Positions 42,070 to 51,728 are shown, counted from the first letter of the stretch. The stretch is 64,000 nt of DNA from Stigmatella erecta (GCF_900111745.1 NZ_FOIJ01000005.1:248001-312000); one strand, 5' to 3'. Made by a program: numbers and translations. Notes: generated by a model not told the origin, from the letters alone.

Positions 42070-43884
42070 TTACCGCCGCTTGCCGCCCTTGGGAGGGGGC
42101 GCCTTGGGGGCAGGCCGCTTCACCGGGGGCGCGGGCTTGGCCACCGGCTTGACGGAGACGGGGGCGGGGCGGGGCACGGGCGCCGGGGTGGCCACGGCGG
42201 AGGCGGGGGCCGGGGGGGCCTGGCGCAGGCTGTAGCTGAGCGCCTCGATGCGGCAGGTGCCCTCGATGCAGCCTGCGGCCGGCCGGGGCACGTCGCCCAG
42301 CTGCTTCTGCCAGGCGGGGCCAATGATGAGCGGCTCGGCGATGGCCCGGCGGTCCTTGCCGGTGCCCACGAAGGCGCGCAGCACGCCCTCGGCGTCGATT
42401 TCCATCTCCAGGTGGGCTTTGCCCGCGGGTGAGAACAGCCCCAGCATGGTGCCGCGGCGCTCGCCCAGGGCCCACTCCAGCGCCAGCGGCGCGCCGGCCC
42501 CGTGCTGGATGAGGGCGACATAGCGCCCCGTGGAGCCCACCAGCATGAGCGCGGCCTGGGCATCGGGCGGCGGGCCGTAGAGCACCGAGCGCAGGCGGAC
42601 GGAGGGGGTGCTGGGGGGCGGCTCGGCGAGCACATCCGCCTTGAGCACGGCGATGTCCCCGTCCAGGTCCACCACGTCCACCACGGCCCGGCCCACGCGC
42701 GACTGGCCCTCCACCGCGGGGAACACCAGCGCCTTGGGCTCGGACACCACGGGCCTGCCCGCGGTGAGCAGCGACAGGGCATCCGGCCCCTCGCCGGCCA
42801 CCACCGTGCGCTCGGCGCCCTTCGTCAGCCGCCCGGGCAGCGAGCGGGTGGAGTGGGGGCCCAGGTCCGCGGTGAGCGCGGCGCCGGGCATGATGCGGGG
42901 GCGCTTCTCGCCGCTGCGCAGCCACGCCACCCCCAGCACGCCCACCGCCGAGAGCACCAGCAGCACGGCCACCGCCTGGGCGGCCACCCGCGCCGCGCGC
43001 CGGGCCCCGCGCTGGACCCGCCCCCAGAACGTGAGCGGCTTGGAAATCTGGGACAGGGTGAGGGGCGCCAGCGGCTCCAGGTCCGCCATGAGCGCGCTCA
43101 CCGTGGGGTAGCGCTCCTCGGGGTCCGGCTTCAGGCACCGGGTGACGATGCCATCCAGCCGCCCGTCGATCTCCGGCTTGTGCTTGGAGGGCGGATCGAA
43201 CGTGCCCAGGGGCACCTCGCCCGTGAGCAGCTCATAGAGGATGACGCCCAGCGAGAAGATGTCCGCGCGCGCATCCGCCGTCTTCGCGTCCACGCGCTGC
43301 TCGGGCGCCATGTAGGACAGCGTGCCCATGGAGACGTGGGTACTGGTGAGGTTGAAGCGGGTGTTGGCGTCGTCCACGAACGAGGCCAGCCCGAAGTCCG
43401 TCACCTTGGCGATGTTGCCGGCCTGCTGATCGAAGAGGATGTTCTCCGGCTTCAGGTCCCGGTGGATGACGTTGCGGGTGTGCGCGTACTGCACCCCCCG
43501 GCAGATCTCCATCATCATCCGCAGCGACTCGGGGATGGTGAGCAGCGGCGAGCGCATCAGCTCGCGCAGCGACGGCCCATCCACGAACTCCATGACCAGG
43601 TAGTACGTGTTGTCCGTCTTCCCCTTGTCGACGATGTCGACGATGTTGGGGTGGGACAGGGTGGCCAGCGCGGCGGCTTCCTTCTGGAAGCGCGCGACGA
43701 AGTCGGCCTCCTTGGCCAGCTCCGGGTTCAACAGCTTCACCGCCACGGTGCGGTTGAGGGACAGCTGGGTGGCCTTGTGCACCTCACCCATTCCCCCCAT
43801 GCCCACGAGCTTCTCGAGGCGGTAACCGGGGAGGGAGTCAGCGTTGCGCGGCCGGCTGATCGCCGTGGTGTCCAAAGAAGGCAT
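42070..43884 (-). CDS. Membrane Ser/Thr protein kinase
   Basis: The 604-aa protein has a complete kinase domain (about 20-280: GMGGMGEVHKA, VAVKLL, HRDLKPENILFD, VTDFGLASF, APEQR), a transmembrane helix (AVAVLLVLSAVGVLGVAWL, about 295), an extracytoplasmic beta-rich region with trypsin-like spacing (RVGRAVVDVVDLDGDIAVLK), and a Pro/Ala/Lys-rich tail. It is a eukaryotic-like PknB-type kinase. Probably in an operon with the DUF3857 lipoprotein downstream. Confidence 0.9.
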   Translation of the reverse strand: MPSLDTTAISRPRNADSLPGYRLEKLVGMGGMGEVHKATQLSLNRTVAVKLLNPELAKEADFVARFQKEAAALATLSHPNIVDIVDKGKTDNTYYLVMEFVDGPSLRELMRSPLLTIPESLRMMMEICRGVQYAHTRNVIHRDLKPENILFDQQAGNIAKVTDFGLASFVDDANTRFNLTSTHVSMGTLSYMAPEQRVDAKTADARADIFSLGVILYELLTGEVPLGTFDPPSKHKPEIDGRLDGIVTRCLKPDPEERYPTVSALMADLEPLAPLTLSQISKPLTFWGRVQRGARRAARVAAQAVAVLLVLSAVGVLGVAWLRSGEKRPRIMPGAALTADLGPHSTRSLPGRLTKGAERTVVAGEGPDALSLLTAGRPVVSEPKALVFPAVEGQSRVGRAVVDVVDLDGDIAVLKADVLAEPPPSTPSVRLRSVLYGPPPDAQAALMLVGSTGRYVALIQHGAGAPLALEWALGERRGTMLGLFSPAGKAHLEMEIDAEGVLRAFVGTGKDRRAIAEPLIIGPAWQKQLGDVPRPAAGCIEGTCRIEALSYSLRQAPPAPASAVATPAPVPRPAPVSVKPVAKPAPPVKRPAPKAPPPKGGKRR

Positions 43885-43974
43885 GTGCAGAGGGCGGAGG
43901 CTAGCAGACCTGGGGATTTTGAGGATCCCCTTGGTGAGAAGCCCTGCTTCGCCCTCTTCCGGCCTAGGCCGGGG

Positions 43975-44556
43975 TTACCGGTTCACGCTCAGCGCCATCA
44001 TCTCGCGCAGCTGCGAGCGCGTCTGCGACAGCGAGGAGCGCATCTGCCGGTGGCGCAGCGCCGAGCTCAGCCCGCTCGCCAGGGACTTGAGCAGGATGAC
44101 CTCCTCGGCGGTCCACACCCGGGCCTTCTGGCAGTCGTCGAAGCCCACGAAGCCCCACCACTCCTTGGCGGGCCGCAGGGGCGCCAGCATCAGCGAGCGC
44201 GTCTTGTGGTCATCCAGGAGCAGCTTCATGCGCGGGGGCGCATCCTTGGCCAGGCAGTTGACCAGGTGCCCCTGGGAGAGCAGCTCCGACCACTGCGGCG
44301 CCAGCTCGCGCAGGCAGAGGCTCTGAAGCGTGGAGGACTCCAGCGGCGAGGTGAGTCCGGGCACCGTCCACGCGTAGCGCGCATCCACCAGCATCCGCCC
44401 GCGGATGGGGTAGGGCTGGTTCTCATAGATGTAGATGCGGTCCACCTTCAGCGCGCTTCCCACCATGGACAGCGCCGAGCTGGCGTGGAGCGGCGTGAAG
44501 CCCTTCTCCATCAGCAGCTTCGTCGCATCGGAAATCTTCGTGAAGAGTTCGATCAT
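43975..44556 (-). CDS. GAF-domain protein
   Basis: The 193-aa protein is a single GAF-like domain (LHASSALSMVGSALKVDRIYIY; RSLMLAPLRPAKEWWGFVGFDDC) with a C-terminal helical stretch (SSLSQTRSQLREMM) that suggests a lost or partner output domain. GAF domains bind small molecules or cyclic nucleotides. A strong promoter lies upstream at 44630-44658. Confidence 0.8.
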   Translation of the reverse strand: MIELFTKISDATKLLMEKGFTPLHASSALSMVGSALKVDRIYIYENQPYPIRGRMLVDARYAWTVPGLTSPLESSTLQSLCLRELAPQWSELLSQGHLVNCLAKDAPPRMKLLLDDHKTRSLMLAPLRPAKEWWGFVGFDDCQKARVWTAEEVILLKSLASGLSSALRHRQMRSSLSQTRSQLREMMALSVNR

Positions 44557-44919
44557 GGGGCGTTGCTCCGGTGGGGAAGGGAAGGAGGGCCCGGCTCGCT
44601 GGGGAACCTCATGTATCCCTTGAGACCAGAATAAACCTGATTTCGCTCATCCTGTCAAATAGCATTTATGCTGTAAGAGTTCGGGGCCAGAGCTGGGGTT
44701 TCCCTGGAAAGACGGCCCAGACATCTCCGGAGAGGTGAGACGGCGTCCGGGAGACACCTCCACGCGCCCAGCCGGGGGCCCGTTCTCGGAAGGCCACCGG
44801 TCCGTGGGCGCGAGGCGCGCGCAGGGCTTCCACCACTTGGGGTGCCAATCGTGTGGAAGGCTTCCCCGGCGGGGGGCAGGGGCTTTGACGACTCGCCCTG
44901 TCTTCTGCAATCTGCGGGC
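44557..44919. other. Intergenic region (363 bases) between divergent genes
   Basis: It holds the promoter for the GAF gene (44630-44658) and a palindrome AGCAT-TT-ATGCT (44661-44672), and is more AT-rich near 44600-44680. The remainder (44680-44919) leads to the coiled-coil lipoprotein gene and contains GGAAGGCTTCC near 44856. I see no further gene in it. Confidence 0.6.
44630..44658 (-). promoter_or_regulatory. Housekeeping-type promoter of the GAF gene
   Basis: On the minus strand a perfect -35 TTGACA (44653-44658) is followed after exactly 17 bases by TTTATT (44630-44635), a 4/6 match to TATAAT. It sits about 75 bases upstream of the ATG at 44556. Confidence 0.6.
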
Positions 44920-45387
44920 ATGCGGTTCCTCTTCATCGGCGCGGTGGCCTGGGGCGTGGTGGGATGTGCCCAGGGCATCCCCCCCGCGCGCCTTCAGGCT
45001 CACATGGTGGCCGCGGAGCAATGGCAGCGCCGGTACCAGGAGGAGCGGGCCCACACGGACGCGCTGGCGGAGCGGCTGGCGGCCACCGAGGCGGCGCTGG
45101 AGCGCGTGGCTTCGGAGCTGGCGGAGGCGGAGCAGGTCCGGGGGGTGCTCAACGAGGAGCTGGAGCGCTCCGAGGGGGAGCGGCACACGCTGGAGGACTT
45201 CGTCACCCACCTGCAGGCCCAGAAGCGCGAGCTGTCCGTGATGCACGAGGAGCTCTCCGAGCTGCACGAGGAGGTGACCGACGTGTGGTACGAGTCGGCG
45301 CTCTCGCGGGCGCGGCGCTACAGCCCGCCCCCGCCTCCGCCCCCGGCGGCCCCCACCGTCGAGGGGACGCGGGAGACGCTGCCCTGA
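44920..45387 (+). CDS. Coiled-coil lipoprotein
   Basis: The 155-aa product has a short lipoprotein signal (FLFIGAVAWGVVGC) and then a long alpha-helical coiled coil rich in Glu, Leu and Ala (about 25-120), ending in a Pro-rich tail. No family is recognised. It lies 7 bases upstream of a sensor kinase gene, so it may work with that kinase in the envelope. Confidence 0.7.
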   Translation: MRFLFIGAVAWGVVGCAQGIPPARLQAHMVAAEQWQRRYQEERAHTDALAERLAATEAALERVASELAEAEQVRGVLNEELERSEGERHTLEDFVTHLQAQKRELSVMHEELSELHEEVTDVWYESALSRARRYSPPPPPPPAAPTVEGTRETLP

Positions 45388-45394
45388 GCGCGCT

Positions 45395-46804
45395 GTGAGC
45401 GTTCGCGTTCCCCTGCGAGGCTACAGGGCGGGGTTTCTGTTCGCGGTGGCGCTCCTGGCCGCCGTGGCGGCCTTCTCCCTGTGGACCGAGGTGCGCACCG
45501 GCCAGCAGGTGGACCACCTGGTGAAGGAGGCCCTGGAGCGGGCCAGCCTCATCGGGCGGATCCGCGTGGAGACCTTCTCGCTGGAGAGCGCCATCGAGGC
45601 GCACGTGCGCGCCATGGACGACCGGCAGCGCCAGGCGGCCAACGCGGTGATGGAAGACATCCTGGGCGGCATCCGCCGCTCCACCGAGGCGTACACCAAG
45701 GACTTGCCGCCCGGGGAAACCGTCACCTGGCAGCGCTTCAACGCGGCCTGCCAGGCGCTGGCGGACCAGGTGCGCGCCACGGCCGTCTTCTCCCATCGCC
45801 GCGAGGCGGAGCGCGCCCGGGTGCACCTGACGGAGCGCATCCGCCCACTGGTGCTGGAGGTGGACGAGCTGGCCACGCAGCTGGGGCAGGAGAACGCGGA
45901 GGAGGCGCGCGAGCTGGCCGCCCACACCGCCTCGCTGCGCATGCGCAACACGGCGCTCGGGGCGGGGGCCACGCTGGTGGCGGTGCTCATCTCGCTGCTG
46001 GTGGGCTGGCACATCACCTCCGTGCTGCGGCGCCAGGAGACGACGATTCAGCGGCAGCTGGAGGACCTGGGGCGCGCCAACGCGGAGCTGGACTCCTTCA
46101 CCCACCGGGTGGCGCATGACTTGATGGGGCCGCTGGCGCCGCTCAAGGGCTACCTGACGCTCATCCGCCGCACGGGCGGGGTGGTGGACCCGGGGGCGCT
46201 GGAGATGCTGTCCCAGTGCGAGTCGAGCGCGGGGCGCATGGGCGAGCTCATCGAGGCGCTCTTGCGCTTCTGCCGGGCCGGGCGCCGGGGAGAGCACACG
46301 GCGAGCGAGCTGGACACGGCGGTGAGCACGGTGCTGCTGGAGCTGTCGCAGACGGCCACGGCGCTGGGCGTCACGCTGGAGCGGGAGCTGGCGCCGGGGC
46401 TCGCGGTGGACTGCCCCAACCAGCTGCTCCAGGTGGTGGCGCGCAACCTGGTGTCCAACGCGGTGAAGTACACGGCGGGCCAGCCCCAGCCTCGCGTCAC
46501 GGTGCGGGTCTTCTCGCAGGGGGACGCGGCGGTGCTGGAGGTGGGGGACAACGGCCTGGGGATGAGCGCGGAGACGCGGGCCTCGCTCTTCCAGCCCTTC
46601 TTCCGCGCGCCCGAGGCGCGGGACCGGCCGGGCCATGGCCTGGGCCTGGCCACCGTGAAGCGGCTGGTGGAGGCGCACGGGGGCCAGCTCTCCGTGAAGT
46701 CCGAGCCGGGCGTGGGCACCACGATGGAGGCCCGCCTGCCCCGGGTGAAGCCGCCCTTGCCGGATGCCAAACCCCTTCCTTCCCGCCGCCAGGTTTCCTC
46801 ATGA
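45395..46804 (+). CDS. Membrane sensor histidine kinase
   Basis: The 469-aa protein has two transmembrane helices (about 10-30 and 190-215) flanking a helical periplasmic sensor. A HisKA domain (FTHRVAHDLMGPLAPLKGYL) and an HATPase domain (VVARNLVSNAVKYTAG, GDNGLGMSAE, GHGLGLATVKRLVE) follow. GTG 45395 gives a good N-terminal helix. The next gene, overlapping by four bases, is its NtrC-family partner. Confidence 0.93.
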   Translation: MSVRVPLRGYRAGFLFAVALLAAVAAFSLWTEVRTGQQVDHLVKEALERASLIGRIRVETFSLESAIEAHVRAMDDRQRQAANAVMEDILGGIRRSTEAYTKDLPPGETVTWQRFNAACQALADQVRATAVFSHRREAERARVHLTERIRPLVLEVDELATQLGQENAEEARELAAHTASLRMRNTALGAGATLVAVLISLLVGWHITSVLRRQETTIQRQLEDLGRANAELDSFTHRVAHDLMGPLAPLKGYLTLIRRTGGVVDPGALEMLSQCESSAGRMGELIEALLRFCRAGRRGEHTASELDTAVSTVLLELSQTATALGVTLERELAPGLAVDCPNQLLQVVARNLVSNAVKYTAGQPQPRVTVRVFSQGDAAVLEVGDNGLGMSAETRASLFQPFFRAPEARDRPGHGLGLATVKRLVEAHGGQLSVKSEPGVGTTMEARLPRVKPPLPDAKPLPSRRQVSS

Positions 46805-48141
46805 GCCCCGCCCGCATTCTCGCCGTCGATGATGATCCGCATGCCCGGGACCTGCTGCGGCGGCTGCTCGGCACGCTGGGCGAGGTGCTGCAGGCCGCGC
46901 ACCCGGAGGGCGCCATCGAGCGGCTGACGGAGGACGGGCCGTTCGACCTGGTGCTCACGGACATGGCGATGCCCAACCCGGGCGATGGGCTCCGGGTGCT
47001 GAAAGAGGTGAAGACGCGGCTGCCGGACACGCCGGTCATCGTGGTGACGGCGTTCGGCAACGTGGAGGGGGCGCTGGACAGCATCCAGCAGGGGGCGTTC
47101 GACTACCTGGCTAAGCCGTTCGACGTGGACGCCATCATGCGGGTGGCGCGGCGGGCGCTGGAGCAGAAGCGGCTGGTGGAGGAGAACCGCTCGCTGCGCA
47201 AGCAGGTGGAGCGCAGCACGCTGGTGGGCCGCAGCCCCGCGCTGCTGGAGGTGTACAAGCAGGTGGCGCGGGCGGCCACGAGCAACGTGCCGGTGCTGAT
47301 CACGGGCGAGACGGGGACGGGCAAGGAGATGGTGGCGCGCTCGCTGCACAAGCGCTCGCCGCGCGCCTCGGGGCCCTTCATCCCGGTGGACTGTGGCGCC
47401 ATCGCCGAGTCGCTGATGGAGAGCGAGCTGTTTGGCCACTCGCGCGGGGCCTTCACGGGGGCGACGGGGGCACGGCGCGGGCTGTTCGAGGAGGCCAGCG
47501 GCGGCACGCTGTTCCTGGACGAGATTGGCGACGTGGGGCTGAAGGTGCAGTCGCAGCTCTTGCGCGTGCTCCAGGAGGGGGAAATCCGCCGGGTGGGGGA
47601 GAGCGCACCGGTGAAGGTGGACGTGCGGGTGGTGGCGGCGACGAACAAGGAATTGCAAGCGCGGGTGGCGGAGGGGCTGTTCCGGGAGGACTTGCTGTAC
47701 CGGCTGGACGTGGTGCACCTGCGGCTGCCGCCGCTGCGCGAGCGGCGGGAGGACATCACCGCGATGGTGGAGCACTTCGCGGCGCTGCACGCGCGGGGCG
47801 GGGTGCGGCCAGTGGTGACGCCGGAGGCGGTGGCGCGGCTGACGGCATACGAGTGGCCGGGTAACGTGCGGCAGCTGGAGAACGTGGTGGCGCGGGCGCT
47901 GGCGCTCAACGTGACAGGGGTGCTGGGGCCCCAGGACTTTCCGGAGCCCATTGGGGATGCGCCCAAGAAGCTGACGGGGTTGGCGGAGGACATGCCGAGC
48001 CTGGCGGAGCTCTCGCGGCGGTACGCGGCGCAAGTGCTCCAGCACGTGGGCGGCAACAAGAGCGAGGCGGCACGGCTGCTGGGCGTGGACCGCAAGACGC
48101 TCTACAAGCTGCTGGAAGCGGCCGAGCCCGAGGCGACCTGA
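46801..48141 (+). CDS. NtrC-family sigma-54-dependent response regulator
   Basis: The 446-aa protein has a receiver (ILAVDDDPH, DLVLTDMAMP, YLAKPFD), an AAA+ domain (GETGTGKEMV Walker A, ELFGHSRGAFTGATGAR with the sigma-54 GAFTGA loop, FLDEIGD Walker B) and a Fis-type helix-turn-helix (NKSEAARLLGVDRKTLYKLL). It activates sigma-54 promoters when phosphorylated by the upstream kinase. No target promoter is obvious in the window. Confidence 0.95.
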   Translation: MSPARILAVDDDPHARDLLRRLLGTLGEVLQAAHPEGAIERLTEDGPFDLVLTDMAMPNPGDGLRVLKEVKTRLPDTPVIVVTAFGNVEGALDSIQQGAFDYLAKPFDVDAIMRVARRALEQKRLVEENRSLRKQVERSTLVGRSPALLEVYKQVARAATSNVPVLITGETGTGKEMVARSLHKRSPRASGPFIPVDCGAIAESLMESELFGHSRGAFTGATGARRGLFEEASGGTLFLDEIGDVGLKVQSQLLRVLQEGEIRRVGESAPVKVDVRVVAATNKELQARVAEGLFREDLLYRLDVVHLRLPPLRERREDITAMVEHFAALHARGGVRPVVTPEAVARLTAYEWPGNVRQLENVVARALALNVTGVLGPQDFPEPIGDAPKKLTGLAEDMPSLAELSRRYAAQVLQHVGGNKSEAARLLGVDRKTLYKLLEAAEPEAT

Positions 48142-48159
48142 GGGCCCGGCCGCGGCGGT

Positions 48160-50136
48160 TCACTCGGCGAAGTGAACCACGAGGCCATTGTCGCCCACGG
48201 CCCAGATGTCATCCGCCGCGTTCACCGCGATGTCCCGAAGAGGATGAGAACCGGTATAGAGCGGAGCGGGAGCCCAACCACTCGGCTTGAGAAGAAGAAC
48301 GCGCCCGTCGGTGTCGGTGATGTAAACGGAGTAGGGGTCCAGCGCTGTCACGCTCGTGTAGTCCGCATTAGCGCTGTACGCAGGGGGCGCGATGCGTGCC
48401 CAGGTCTGCTGACCGTCCCATTTCAGGACGAGTCCTTTGTCTCCCACGGCATAGGCAAGGCTCGGCGAGACCATCCACACCGCACGCAAGGCGCCTCTGT
48501 AGTCCGAGGGAAGGCCGGTCAAGGTGTGATCCTTGAGCTGACCCAAACCACCGGTGCCAGGGTGGCTGGCGATGTAGGGCAAGCCCGAAGCAGGCGAGGA
48601 TTCGCTGGTGCTCCCAACGAGCAGCAGAAGCGGTGAGTTGTCGAGCGAGTGAATTCCAAAAAACGTCTCGGGGGACTTGTCGAAGAGTTGAGTGCTTTGG
48701 TCCAGGGCGGGCACCAATGCGTACAGCATGCCGAACGTGTTTACGGCGTAGATCCATAGCGTGTTTGATTCTTTGCGACCGGTAATCGCAGTCACCGAGC
48801 TATGGGCGAGCGTTCGTTTGCCTAGGCACTCGGCGCCGCTGTGCAGTGCAACCTTTCCTCCTTCGCCGCCAAGGAAAACGTTGCCAGAGCTGGTAGACCC
48901 CCATGCGGCATTCCAATTGACACTGTCGCAATCCTGGGACGTGAAGGGTTGATCAGTCTGAAGCCGGACGGCCAGAGTGGCTCCCGTTCCAGCCATCCAG
49001 ACACGCCCATTAGACCCCAGCGCTACGGTCTTCCAGAAACCTTTGGCGGGAAGGCCAGTGGTAATGGGCTTCCATTCTTTTCCTGCGCAAACATTGTTTT
49101 CGTCCGCAAGACCGTTGCAATCGTTGTCCCGGCCGTCACAGACCTCGGTCTTTCCGCGCCTGTTGTAATAGTCCTGGTCGTCGCAATCGTCTGGGTTATC
49201 AGACGTTCCCAGGGGAAGATTTTCATCGGGACACTTCGTGCCAGATGCTCCATTGCTTCCGTCTCCCGCACCGTCACCATCTCGGTCCGGGTAGTAGGAC
49301 TGCTTGGACGGCGCTCCCCGACAGGTCAATTCATGCTTGTCGTCGCAGGCGTATTTTCCGCCGGAGCATTGATCGGTGCAGGGCTGTCCCTTTGGCAAAC
49401 CGTCGTCCGCGATGCCGTCGCAGTCGTCATCCACCTCGTCGCACGTCGTCTCGTTAAAGTTCTGGCGGGGATAGACATTCGGGTTCGAGTCCAGGCAGTC
49501 AGAGGGGGCCTGGGCGTAATTCGCGGGCCGAGTGCACCGGACGAGGGCGGCGTTCTTGTCTCCGAAGCCATCTCCATCTTGGTCGAGGTACCATCTCGTA
49601 CCTATGCCCTCATCAATGTCGCCATCGCAGTTGTTGTCCTTATCATCACAGGCCTCAACGGCGTTGGGATGGATATTGGAGGCACTGTCGTCGCAGTCCG
49701 TGCCCTTCGCTTGGTTGGAGATGTAACCGTCCTTATCCTCATCCGGTGCCGCTAGGTCGATGGTGGCATCGACCACCTGGGTTTCCGGAAGGGTCACGGT
49801 GACTTCCTGCTTTGCTAGCACGGGCTCCTGGCACGAGGGGCTCTCGTAGGCGGTGGCCGTGAGGTTCAGCGTCCGGCTCCAGCCTTCCTTGCGGAACACC
49901 GCGAGAACTGCGCTCTGGGAGCCCTGCTCGAAGTTTTTCAGCTTGCCCGTGAGCGTTTCTTTCGTCTCTTCGCCGCCATTTTTGTCCTGCGCGGTGACCA
50001 CAAGGCACTTGGCCCTGAAGTTGTACGTCACCGTCAGCTTGACGGCGGCCTCACGGGCCCCAGGGGTGCGGCTGCAGCCGCTCAGGAGCACCGTGGACAT
50101 CAACGAAAACAGGGCGAACCGGACCATGGGGGTCAT
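48160..50136 (-). CDS. MopE-like DCDD-repeat lipoprotein with beta-propeller-like C-terminus
   Basis: The 658-aa product has a lipoprotein signal (LFSLMSTVLLSGC), a beta domain, and three repeats of the putative metal-binding motif (DCDD...CD..DNNCDG.IDEG; about residues 147-177, 213-246 and 317-347), in which Asp and Asn could hold calcium or copper. The C-terminal half has WD/YVTN-like blades (LPSDYRGALRAVWMVSPSLA, DDIWAVGDNGLVV). Its GC is lower than that of its neighbours. ATG 50127 is an alternative start. Confidence 0.8.
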   Translation of the reverse strand: MTPMVRFALFSLMSTVLLSGCSRTPGAREAAVKLTVTYNFRAKCLVVTAQDKNGGEETKETLTGKLKNFEQGSQSAVLAVFRKEGWSRTLNLTATAYESPSCQEPVLAKQEVTVTLPETQVVDATIDLAAPDEDKDGYISNQAKGTDCDDSASNIHPNAVEACDDKDNNCDGDIDEGIGTRWYLDQDGDGFGDKNAALVRCTRPANYAQAPSDCLDSNPNVYPRQNFNETTCDEVDDDCDGIADDGLPKGQPCTDQCSGGKYACDDKHELTCRGAPSKQSYYPDRDGDGAGDGSNGASGTKCPDENLPLGTSDNPDDCDDQDYYNRRGKTEVCDGRDNDCNGLADENNVCAGKEWKPITTGLPAKGFWKTVALGSNGRVWMAGTGATLAVRLQTDQPFTSQDCDSVNWNAAWGSTSSGNVFLGGEGGKVALHSGAECLGKRTLAHSSVTAITGRKESNTLWIYAVNTFGMLYALVPALDQSTQLFDKSPETFFGIHSLDNSPLLLLVGSTSESSPASGLPYIASHPGTGGLGQLKDHTLTGLPSDYRGALRAVWMVSPSLAYAVGDKGLVLKWDGQQTWARIAPPAYSANADYTSVTALDPYSVYITDTDGRVLLLKPSGWAPAPLYTGSHPLRDIAVNAADDIWAVGDNGLVVHFAE

Positions 50137-50274
50137 TCTACCCCGTGCCCGCCACGAGGCGAGCGCGCTTGCACCTGTTCCTGACCAACGGTCCGGCACG
50201 GCTCTTGGTGCCCACGGTGTTGAGCTGCCGGTAAGGTCGCCTCATGTCTTCACGCTTGGAACGAGGAAGCGCGC

Positions 50275-51636
50275 ATGCCCCAGTATGACTTCGACCTGCT
50301 GACGATCGGCGGCGGCTCGGGTGGCACGGCCGTGAGCCGCCGGGCGGGCACCCTGGGCGCGCGCGTGGCCCTCTGCGAGGAGGACCGGGTGGGCGGCACC
50401 TGCGTGCTCCGGGGCTGTGTCCCCAAGAAGCTGCTCGTCTACGGCTCCCACTTCCGCGAGGAGTTCGAGGACGCGGCGGGCTATGGCTGGTCCGTGCCGG
50501 AGCCCACGCTGGACTGGAAGAAGCTCCAAGCGGCCAAGGACCGGGAGATGGACCGGCTCCACCATGTGTACAAGCGGCTGCTGCGGGACGCCGGCGTGCG
50601 GCTCATCGACGGGCGTGCGCGCATCCTGGATGCCCACACCGTGGAGGCCGGGGGCCACCGTTACACGGCGGCCCACCTGGTCATCGCCACGGGCTCACGC
50701 CCCTCCATCCCCGACATGCCGGGCAGCGAGCACGTGCTCTCCTCGGACGGCGTGCTGAGCCTGCCGGAGCTGCCACGCCGGATGATCATCGTTGGTGGGG
50801 GCTACATCGGCGTGGAGTTCGCCAGCATCTTCAACGGCCTGGGGGTGCAGGTGACGCTGCTCGTCCGGGAGGACACCGTGCTGAAGGGCTTCGACGAGGA
50901 CGTGCGCTCGGTGCTCTCCCAGGAACTGCGCAAGAAGGGCATCGACCTGCGGTGTGGCGTCTCCGTGCGGGATGTGGAGAAGAGCCCGGACGGCACCCGG
51001 AGCGTGCTGACGAAGACGGGGGAGACGCTGGAGGCGGAGGTGGTGCTGTTCGCCACGGGCCGTGTCCCCAACACGCGGGGGTTCGGCCTGGAGGAGGTGG
51101 GGGTGAAGCTGGACGGGCACGGGGCCGTGGTGGTGGATGAGTGGTCCCACTCCTCGGTGAAGAACATCCACGCGGTGGGGGATGTGACGAACCGGCTCAA
51201 CCTCACCCCGGTGGCGATCGCGGAGGGGCGGGCGCTGGCGGAGACGCTCTTCCACGATAACCCCACGCGGGTGGACCACGGGGCGGTGGCCTCGGCGGTA
51301 TTCACCCAGCCTCCCGTGGGGACGGTGGGGCTCTCCGAGAAGGAAGCGCGCGAGAAGCACGGCGCGGTGGACGTGTACGTCTCCAGCTTCCGGCCCATGA
51401 AACACACCCTCAGTGGGCGCAACGAGGGCGCGATGATGAAGGTGGTGACGGAGCGGGACACCGGCCGGGTGCTGGGCCTCCACATGGTGGGGACGGACGC
51501 CCCCGAGATTCTCCAGGGGCTGGCGGTGGCGTTTCAGTGTGGTGTCACCAAGAAACAACTCGATGCGACGGTGGGCATCCACCCCACGGCGGCCGAGGAG
51601 TTCGTCACCCTGCGCGACAAGCGCTCCGACCCTTAG
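50275..51636 (+). CDS. gor: Glutathione-disulfide reductase
   Basis: The 453-aa flavoprotein has the FAD dinucleotide motif (TIGGGSGGTAVSRRAG), the redox pair Cys43/Cys48 (GGTCVLRGCVPKK), the NADPH site (VGGGYIGVEFASIFNGLG), and the C-terminal catalytic His (GIHPTAAEE). VREDTVLKGFD matches the NADPH-specific pattern of glutathione reductases. It keeps glutathione reduced. A divergent copy of its last 16 codons lies at 53798-53864. Confidence 0.93.
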   Translation: MPQYDFDLLTIGGGSGGTAVSRRAGTLGARVALCEEDRVGGTCVLRGCVPKKLLVYGSHFREEFEDAAGYGWSVPEPTLDWKKLQAAKDREMDRLHHVYKRLLRDAGVRLIDGRARILDAHTVEAGGHRYTAAHLVIATGSRPSIPDMPGSEHVLSSDGVLSLPELPRRMIIVGGGYIGVEFASIFNGLGVQVTLLVREDTVLKGFDEDVRSVLSQELRKKGIDLRCGVSVRDVEKSPDGTRSVLTKTGETLEAEVVLFATGRVPNTRGFGLEEVGVKLDGHGAVVVDEWSHSSVKNIHAVGDVTNRLNLTPVAIAEGRALAETLFHDNPTRVDHGAVASAVFTQPPVGTVGLSEKEAREKHGAVDVYVSSFRPMKHTLSGRNEGAMMKVVTERDTGRVLGLHMVGTDAPEILQGLAVAFQCGVTKKQLDATVGIHPTAAEEFVTLRDKRSDP

Positions 51637-51728
51637 GAACGCGCCATGCTGCGAGAGCCCGTCTGTGACGAAAGCTCCTGGGCGATGCCGTCCGTGACCT
51701 GGGACGGTTCGCAGGGCATTCAAGGAGG

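Noticed and set aside
38108-42235. A 1375-codon open frame opposite the DUF3857 lipoprotein
   Set aside because: No recognisable domain and a shadow composition; the minus-strand gene has a signal peptide and conserved blocks.
44885-44913. TTGACG with a possible -10 CAATCT before the coiled-coil lipoprotein gene
   Set aside because: The -10 matches TATAAT at only two positions, too weak to call a promoter.
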